Positions 6,029 to 10,163 of a DNA stretch of 10,163 nucleotides are shown here, piece after piece (position 1 is the first letter of the stretch; each line of letters opens with the position of its first letter). The notes below the pieces were generated by a model that was not told the DNA's origin, ran no database searches, and was given only the letters and a program-made list of their open reading frames with translations. The DNA comes from Clostridia bacterium (GTDB lineage: Bacteria > Bacillota > Clostridia > Oscillospirales > Butyricicoccaceae): positions 1-10,163 of the forward strand of contig JAFYMQ010000003.1 of assembly GCA_017556565.1 (NCBI GenBank), given 5' to 3'. The translations under genes and the position numbers were made by a program.

Positions 6029-7019
6029 ATCGGAAAAATACCTGAGCGAGTGCATCGACAGTATATTGTCCCAAAGCTTCGGGGAGTTTGAGCTGATACT
6101 TGCAGACGACGGCTCACCCGACCGTTGCCCTCAGATCTGCGACGAGTACGCCAAAAAAGACGGCAGGATAAAGGTCATCCACAAGCCAAACGGCGGCTCG
6201 GTCAGCGCACGCAAAGCAGGAGTGATGGCGGCAAGGGGCGAGTATCTGTGCTTTGTGGACGGGGATGATTTTGTTGCCCCCGATATGCTGGAGCGGTACA
6301 ATGCCGCGCTGGAGCAGAGCGGCGCAGATATGATCTGCGCAGGCTACAGCGAGTACCGTGAGGGGGTGGGGAAGAGCCCTGTTGCCATGAACCTGCCTGC
6401 GGGCATATATGACAAGCCTCAGCTCGAAAAGCTTATCTGGCCCGTGATGCTGTCCTGCGGAGAGTTTTTCAGCTTTGGTATTGCGCCCTCTCTGTGCTGC
6501 AAGTGTTTTCGCGCAGACCTGTGCAGGCAGGCGCTTTTGTCGGTGCCCGACGGCATATCTCTGGGCGACGATGCAGCCGTCAGCTATGCCTGCCTGCTGA
6601 ATGCCCAAAGGGTGCAGGTGACCGATTACTGCGGGTACAGTTACAGACAAAACCCCGAGTCCATGACCCACAGCTATGACGGCAGGCTATACACCAAACT
6701 GCATGAGATCGCACGGTATATGCAGGCTATGGCGCAAACCTACGGCGGCAGCCTGCCTCACCAGGCCGACGAGTACACCGTATACCTGCTCATGCTGGCA
6801 AAAAACAACGAGTTCAGGCTGCGCCAAGACGGCACCTATGGAGAAAAACGCAGGCGTATGCTGGAATATCTGAGAGACCGGACTTTCAGCGCGCCGCTGG
6901 GCAGGGTCAGGATAAAAAACCCGAGATACAGACTCATAGCACTGTGTATGCGTCTGCGCCTGCTGCTGCCCATATACCTGTATGAGCAGCTCAAAATAAT
7001 AACGAACAGTAAAAAATAA
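6000..7019 (+). CDS. GT2-family glycosyltransferase
   Basis: A 339-residue GT-A fold glycosyltransferase of family GT2. The N-terminus shows FSVIVPVYKSEKYL (2-15) and SILSQSFGEFELILADDGSPD (21-41) with the nucleotide-binding Asp pair. NGGSVSARKAGV (64-75) and FVDGDDF (85-91) follow, the latter carrying the DXD metal site. ISLGDDAAVSY (186-196) stands where the catalytic-base ED motif usually lies, with Asp-Asp instead of Glu-Asp. The rest (about 230-339) is helical and less conserved, with a basic C-terminal hydrophobic stretch (LRLLLPIYLYEQLK) that may lie on the membrane. Translation starts inside the preceding gene (29-base overlap) with AAAGGAG at 5984-5990. It is the only GT-A enzyme of the operon and presumably adds one sugar of the repeat unit or a side branch. 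Confidence 0.93.
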   Translation: MFSVIVPVYKSEKYLSECIDSILSQSFGEFELILADDGSPDRCPQICDEYAKKDGRIKVIHKPNGGSVSARKAGVMAARGEYLCFVDGDDFVAPDMLERYNAALEQSGADMICAGYSEYREGVGKSPVAMNLPAGIYDKPQLEKLIWPVMLSCGEFFSFGIAPSLCCKCFRADLCRQALLSVPDGISLGDDAAVSYACLLNAQRVQVTDYCGYSYRQNPESMTHSYDGRLYTKLHEIARYMQAMAQTYGGSLPHQADEYTVYLLMLAKNNEFRLRQDGTYGEKRRRMLEYLRDRTFSAPLGRVRIKNPRYRLIALCMRLRLLLPIYLYEQLKIITNSKK

Positions 7020-7037
7020 GCAAAGGATAACAGACCG

Positions 7038-8552
7038 ATGGGTATCAGCCGCACAAAAAACGCAATGCTCAACACGGCTTTTTCGCTTGTACTGCAGTTG
7101 ACGGTATTTGCAAAAGGTCTTGTTCTGCTGCGCCTTATAGTGCCCGCCTACGGCTCGGACGTAAACGGACTGATAGCATCAATACTGCAGTTTTTGGCGT
7201 ATATCTCGCTGATAGAGGCAGGTGCGGGCGCTGTGTTCAGAGGCGCGCTGTATGCACCTCTGTCACGGGGCGATATGTCGGGCGTGTCCGCCATGATCAA
7301 TGCCCAAAAGCGGTTTTACAGACGCATCGGTCTGATTTTTGGCGGATATGTGGCGGTTTTGTGCGTGGTGTATCCGCTCGTTGCCCAAACGGGTGCGGAC
7401 AGAGGGTACGTTGTTTCGCTGATTCTTATACTCAGCATCAGCACCTTTGCCGAGTATTTTGTGTCCCTGCCCTATATCTCGCTTATCACCGCCGACCAAA
7501 AAATCCGCATCAGCCATATAGTCAGCATCGTCTACACCCTTGCAAACATGGCAGCGGCGGTGGTCTGTGTAAGATTCGGGTGGGACGTAAGGGCGCTTTA
7601 CGGCATTATGTGCCTGCTGGGCATGCTCAAGCCAATATTCTATGCCTTGTACGTCAAAAAACACTACCCCCTGAGCCGAAACACCCCGCCCGACCGCAGC
7701 TGCCTTGCCCAGCGCAAAGACGGCATGGTGCATCATCTGGCATACTGTGTGCATACGGGTACCGATGCTGCCATACTGACCGTTGCCGCGGGTACGGCGC
7801 TGGTATCGGTGTACAACGTGTACGGGGCTATCGTGTTCGGCATAGAAAAGCTTGTCACCTCGATCTCGGGCGGCGCAGCCGCGGGACTGGGCAATCTTAT
7901 AGCCTCGGGACAGCGGGACAAGCTTGATTTGACTGTTGACAGGTTTGAGCTTGTGCAGGCCGCGGCGGCAACATGGCTGTACACGGTGACCGGGCTGATG
8001 CTGATGCCCTTTGTCAGACTGTACACAGCGGCTATGACCGACATCAGCTATATACGTCCGGCTTTCGGCTACGTGCTGATCGCTGCCGAGGTGATATTTT
8101 GTTTTCGCAGTATATACAGTACGGTATCATCAAGCGCCAACAGATTCAAAGAAACCCGCCGGGGCGCGCTGCTTGAGTGCGCGGTAAATCTGACTCTGTC
8201 GCTGATACTGGTGCTGACACTCAAAAAAGCCCTGCTCGCCGTTGCCATCGGCACGGCTGCGGGCATGGCGGCAAGATACCTGTGGGAGATAGTATATCTG
8301 TCCCGACACCTGCTGCGCAGACCCATAGCAAAGCCGCTGAAAATGCTGGCGGTAAGCGCCCTTGGTGCGCTGGGCGGCATTGCGGTGTGCAGAGGCCTGC
8401 TTGACTACGCACAAATCGGCAGCGTGTGGGAGTGGGTAAGCTTTGGAGTAGCAACCGCACTGATCACGGCGGCGGTGGCGGCTGCTTTGTATTGGGTGTT
8501 TTACAGACAAACGGTAAGATCGCTGCTCAGAATGTTGAGCGGCAGAGGATAA
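7038..8552 (+). CDS. Polysaccharide flippase (Wzx-like, MOP superfamily)
   Basis: A 504-residue membrane protein with about twelve to fourteen hydrophobic segments, the size and layout of Wzx/MATE-like lipid-linked oligosaccharide flippases. The N-terminus has YGSDVNGLIASILQFLAYIS (38-57), then EAGAGAVFRGALYAPLSRGD (60-79). The middle has TDAAILTVAAGTALVSVYNVYG (242-263) followed by SISGGAAAGLGNLIASG (275-291). These are recurrent segments of the Firmicutes polysaccharide flippase family, in which the first inner loop and the seventh-helix region are conserved. Helices near the C-terminus (435-452, 467-488) are followed by a short basic tail. It starts 18 bases after the previous stop with AAAGGA at 7022-7027. 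It would move the completed undecaprenyl-linked unit to the outer face for the polymerase encoded two genes upstream. Confidence 0.88.
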   Translation: MGISRTKNAMLNTAFSLVLQLTVFAKGLVLLRLIVPAYGSDVNGLIASILQFLAYISLIEAGAGAVFRGALYAPLSRGDMSGVSAMINAQKRFYRRIGLIFGGYVAVLCVVYPLVAQTGADRGYVVSLILILSISTFAEYFVSLPYISLITADQKIRISHIVSIVYTLANMAAAVVCVRFGWDVRALYGIMCLLGMLKPIFYALYVKKHYPLSRNTPPDRSCLAQRKDGMVHHLAYCVHTGTDAAILTVAAGTALVSVYNVYGAIVFGIEKLVTSISGGAAAGLGNLIASGQRDKLDLTVDRFELVQAAAATWLYTVTGLMLMPFVRLYTAAMTDISYIRPAFGYVLIAAEVIFCFRSIYSTVSSSANRFKETRRGALLECAVNLTLSLILVLTLKKALLAVAIGTAAGMAARYLWEIVYLSRHLLRRPIAKPLKMLAVSALGALGGIAVCRGLLDYAQIGSVWEWVSFGVATALITAAVAAALYWVFYRQTVRSLLRMLSGRG

Positions 8553-8560
8553 TTTTTTTT

Positions 8561-8566
8561 GAGGAG
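8561..8566 (+). promoter_or_regulatory. Ribosome binding site deciding the start at 8574
   Basis: GAGGAG lies seven bases before ATG 8574. An in-frame TTG at 8559 overlaps this site and so cannot be served by it, which favours the ATG. Confidence 0.7.
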
Positions 8567-8573
8567 AGAGCCA

Positions 8574-9743
8574 ATGGACAGGGCAGAATCGGCTGTGTTT
8601 TTCGGTCTGCTGCGGCAGGTCATATGCGGCACCGAATTGGGTGAGTCGGAGCGGAATGAACTTTCGCCCCGACTTGCCTGCGCGCTTATGGAGCTTGCCG
8701 CAAGGCACGACCTTGCCCATCTGGCGGCAGCCGCGATACAAAAAACAGCGCCCGAAATCAGCCAAGACGTGGCTCAGGCGGTGTATACCGCCGTATACCG
8801 CAGCGAGCAGATGGAGTACGAGCTGCAGCGGCTCTGCGGTATTCTGGAGGGTGTGCATCTGCCGTTTGTCCCTCTCAAGGGCGCAGTTGTGCGGCAGCTT
8901 TATCCCGAGAGGTGGATGCGAACAAGCTGCGACATCGACCTGCTGGTAAAAGCGCAGGACACCGATCGCGCCATAGCCGCCCTTTCGCAGCAGGGATATG
9001 AACGCACCGAGGACAACTCGACCCACGACTACTGTCTGCGCTCACCAAGCGGCGTGCATATTGAGCTCCACTATACCCTGAGGCAGGACGGGGAGCTGAT
9101 TGATGCCGACCCTGTTCTTGATACCGTGTGGGATTGCTGCCGCTCGGTTGACGGCTGGGAATACAGACTGCAAATGAGCGGTGAGATGATGGTGTTTTAT
9201 CATCTTGCACATATGGCAAAACACCTGCTGCACGGCGGCTGCGGTGTGCGGCCATTTGTCGATCTGTGGCTGATGGAGAGCAAATTGCCCGTTGACAAAG
9301 GGGCTTTGGAGCAGATGCTTGCCGCGGCGGGGCTGGGTGATTTTTACAGAGCGGCGCTTGATATGAGCCGCGTGTGGCTGGAGTCTGCGCCCTATACCGA
9401 CGTGACGTGCGGTCTTGAAGAATACGTACTGTCGGGCGGCGCTTACGGCACGTCCTTAAACGCGGCAAAGACCCAAGCGGCAGGCGGAGGGGGCAGGCTG
9501 CGGGCATTTATGGAGATGGTGTTTTTGCCGCGGGAAAATCTGCAGGTCATATACCCCGCACTCAAAAACCGCCCCTGTCTTGCGCCCGTGTATCAGCTGC
9601 GCAGATGGCTGCGGGTGTTTGACAAAAACAAGCGCAAAAAAATATCCGATCTTAACAGGGCGCGAGCCGGGGTGACGGACGCTCAGGCGCAAAAGACCGC
9701 GGAACTTTTTGACGGTCTTGGGCTGCCGCTGGACAAAAAATGA
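8574..9743 (+). CDS. Uncharacterised nucleotidyltransferase-fold protein (NTP_transf_5 type)
   Basis: A 389-residue soluble protein matching the pattern of the poorly understood NTP_transf_5 family (PF14907). After a helical N-terminal domain (1-90), the core reads VPLKGAVVRQLYP (99-111), R116, then CDIDLLV (119-125) with the metal-binding Asp pair D120 and D122, and VHIELHYTL (161-169), where E164 is the likely third acidic residue. A helical half follows with HLAHMAKHLLHGGCGVRPFVDLWL (210-233), whose spaced His residues and final Asp recur in the family. No membrane segment or signal peptide is seen. The reaction and substrate are unknown. It is the last gene of the polysaccharide operon, separated from the flippase gene by 21 bases and followed directly by the terminator, so it is co-transcribed. 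The end shows tandem gacaaaaaat units with further stop codons behind the first. Confidence 0.83.
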   Translation: MDRAESAVFFGLLRQVICGTELGESERNELSPRLACALMELAARHDLAHLAAAAIQKTAPEISQDVAQAVYTAVYRSEQMEYELQRLCGILEGVHLPFVPLKGAVVRQLYPERWMRTSCDIDLLVKAQDTDRAIAALSQQGYERTEDNSTHDYCLRSPSGVHIELHYTLRQDGELIDADPVLDTVWDCCRSVDGWEYRLQMSGEMMVFYHLAHMAKHLLHGGCGVRPFVDLWLMESKLPVDKGALEQMLAAAGLGDFYRAALDMSRVWLESAPYTDVTCGLEEYVLSGGAYGTSLNAAKTQAAGGGGRLRAFMEMVFLPRENLQVIYPALKNRPCLAPVYQLRRWLRVFDKNKRKKISDLNRARAGVTDAQAQKTAELFDGLGLPLDKK

Positions 9744-9763
9744 CAAAAAATGACAAAAAATAA
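9731..9763 (+). repeat. Tandem 10-base repeat at the end of the last operon gene
   Basis: The unit gacaaaaaat is present three times in a row (9732-9741, 9742-9751, 9752-9761). The first copy encodes the terminal Asp-Lys-Lys of the protein plus the first base of its TGA stop. The further copies carry additional stop codons just before the terminator stem. It looks like replication slippage in an A-rich tract. Confidence 0.75.
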
Positions 9764-9796
9764 CGCTCGGCAGGTCAAGACATGCCGGGCGTTTTT
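9762..9796. terminator. Bidirectional terminator between convergent genes
   Basis: AACGCTCGGCA (9762-9772) pairs with TGCCGGGCGTT (9783-9793) over eleven base pairs including one T-G, with a ten-base loop, followed by T to 9796 on the plus strand. On the minus strand the same stem is followed by ATTTTTT from the A-run at 9755-9760. It therefore ends both the polysaccharide operon and the convergent DegV-family gene. Confidence 0.88.
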
Positions 9797-9810
9797 GCCG
9801 ATACGTATTT

Positions 9811-10163
9811 TTATTTGCCGCAGAAGAATGCAACCGCCACCGCACCCGGGCCTGCGTGGGTGCCGATGACCGAGCCGATGGGCGTCTGGGGGAGGGATGC
9901 GGTGCTGTCGCGCCACAGATGTGCGCTGTCCTCGATATACTGCCTGAGGAGTTCATCGCTGACACCTGTGTAACCCAGCAGCAGGGGCATGGAAAAGTCC
10001 ACACCGCCCGATTTTTCGATATGTTCCGCAAGCAGATTGTTGCCCATCTTTGAGCCGCGGGCCTTGCCCAGGATTTTTATCTCGCCGTCCTCTATGCAGG
10101 CAACCGGCTTGATGTTGAGCAGCGCACCGGCAAAAGCGGCGGTCCTGGATATTCTGCCGCCCC
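9811..10163 (-). CDS. DegV family protein, C-terminal part (runs off the right edge)
   Basis: The last 116 residues of a DegV-type fatty-acid-binding protein are visible; the full family is about 280 residues, so roughly the first 165 lie beyond the window. The visible part begins with GGRISRT, continues through AGALLNIKPVACIEDGEI and LGKARGSK, and ends with GTHAGPGAVAVAFFCGK. These are the family's characteristic GGR, LLxIKP and GTHxGPGA segments. DegV/FakB-like proteins bind a fatty acid and can present it to a kinase (FakA) for phosphorylation and phospholipid synthesis; whether this copy does so is unknown. The frame is open to the window edge, and an internal ATG at 10047 is not the real start. 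It is convergent with the polysaccharide operon and shares its terminator, with no sign of functional linkage. Confidence 0.93.
   Translation of the reverse strand, partial: GGRISRTAAFAGALLNIKPVACIEDGEIKILGKARGSKMGNNLLAEHIEKSGGVDFSMPLLLGYTGVSDELLRQYIEDSAHLWRDSTASLPQTPIGSVIGTHAGPGAVAVAFFCGK

Noticed and set aside
8130..9026. 298-codon minus-strand open frame across the flippase/nucleotidyltransferase junction
   Set aside because: Antisense shadow with no known motif; both plus-strand genes beneath it are well supported.

Overview
The window looks like chromosomal DNA from a low-to-moderate GC Gram-positive of the class Clostridia, probably a gut Oscillospiraceae/Ruminococcaceae-type lineage. 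Supporting signs are AGGAGG-type ribosome binding sites, a tRNA gene with an encoded CCA end, a DegV-family gene, a sharp TTGACT-17-TATAAT promoter, and palindromic intergenic repeats of the kind common in that group. The assignment is an inference from style; no marker gene is present.

Layout. (1) Positions 1-622 hold no convincing protein gene. They contain an intact tRNA-Pro(UGG) gene on the minus strand (161-236) with its own terminator (117-160). On both sides, in the same orientation, lie fragments matching parts of that tRNA, each interrupted by a hairpin-rich insert (7-104 and 302-444). A further GC-rich hairpin repeat lies at 479-500. (2) A strong sigma-A type promoter at 623-651 starts a tightly packed eight-gene plus-strand operon (704-9743). 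(3) A bidirectional terminator (9762-9796) separates the operon from the 3' end of a convergent DegV-family gene that runs off the right edge.

The operon reads as a compact Wzx/Wzy-type surface polysaccharide locus. A small monotopic phosphoglycosyl transferase would load the first sugar phosphate onto undecaprenyl phosphate at the inner face of the membrane. Three GT4-type (GT-B) and one GT2-type (GT-A) glycosyltransferases would extend the repeat unit, a Wzx-like flippase would turn it to the outer face, and a Wzy-like polymerase would join the units. The last gene is an uncharacterised nucleotidyltransferase-fold protein (NTP_transf_5 type) whose role in such a locus is not obvious. No chain-length regulator (Wzz), BY-kinase, attachment ligase (LytR-CpsA-Psr) or sugar-nucleotide synthesis gene is in view, so these must be supplied elsewhere if needed.

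Nothing here is clearly a new defence or mobile system. The points most worth a second look are the split tRNA-Pro copies around the intact tRNA and the nucleotidyltransferase-like last gene of the polysaccharide operon.
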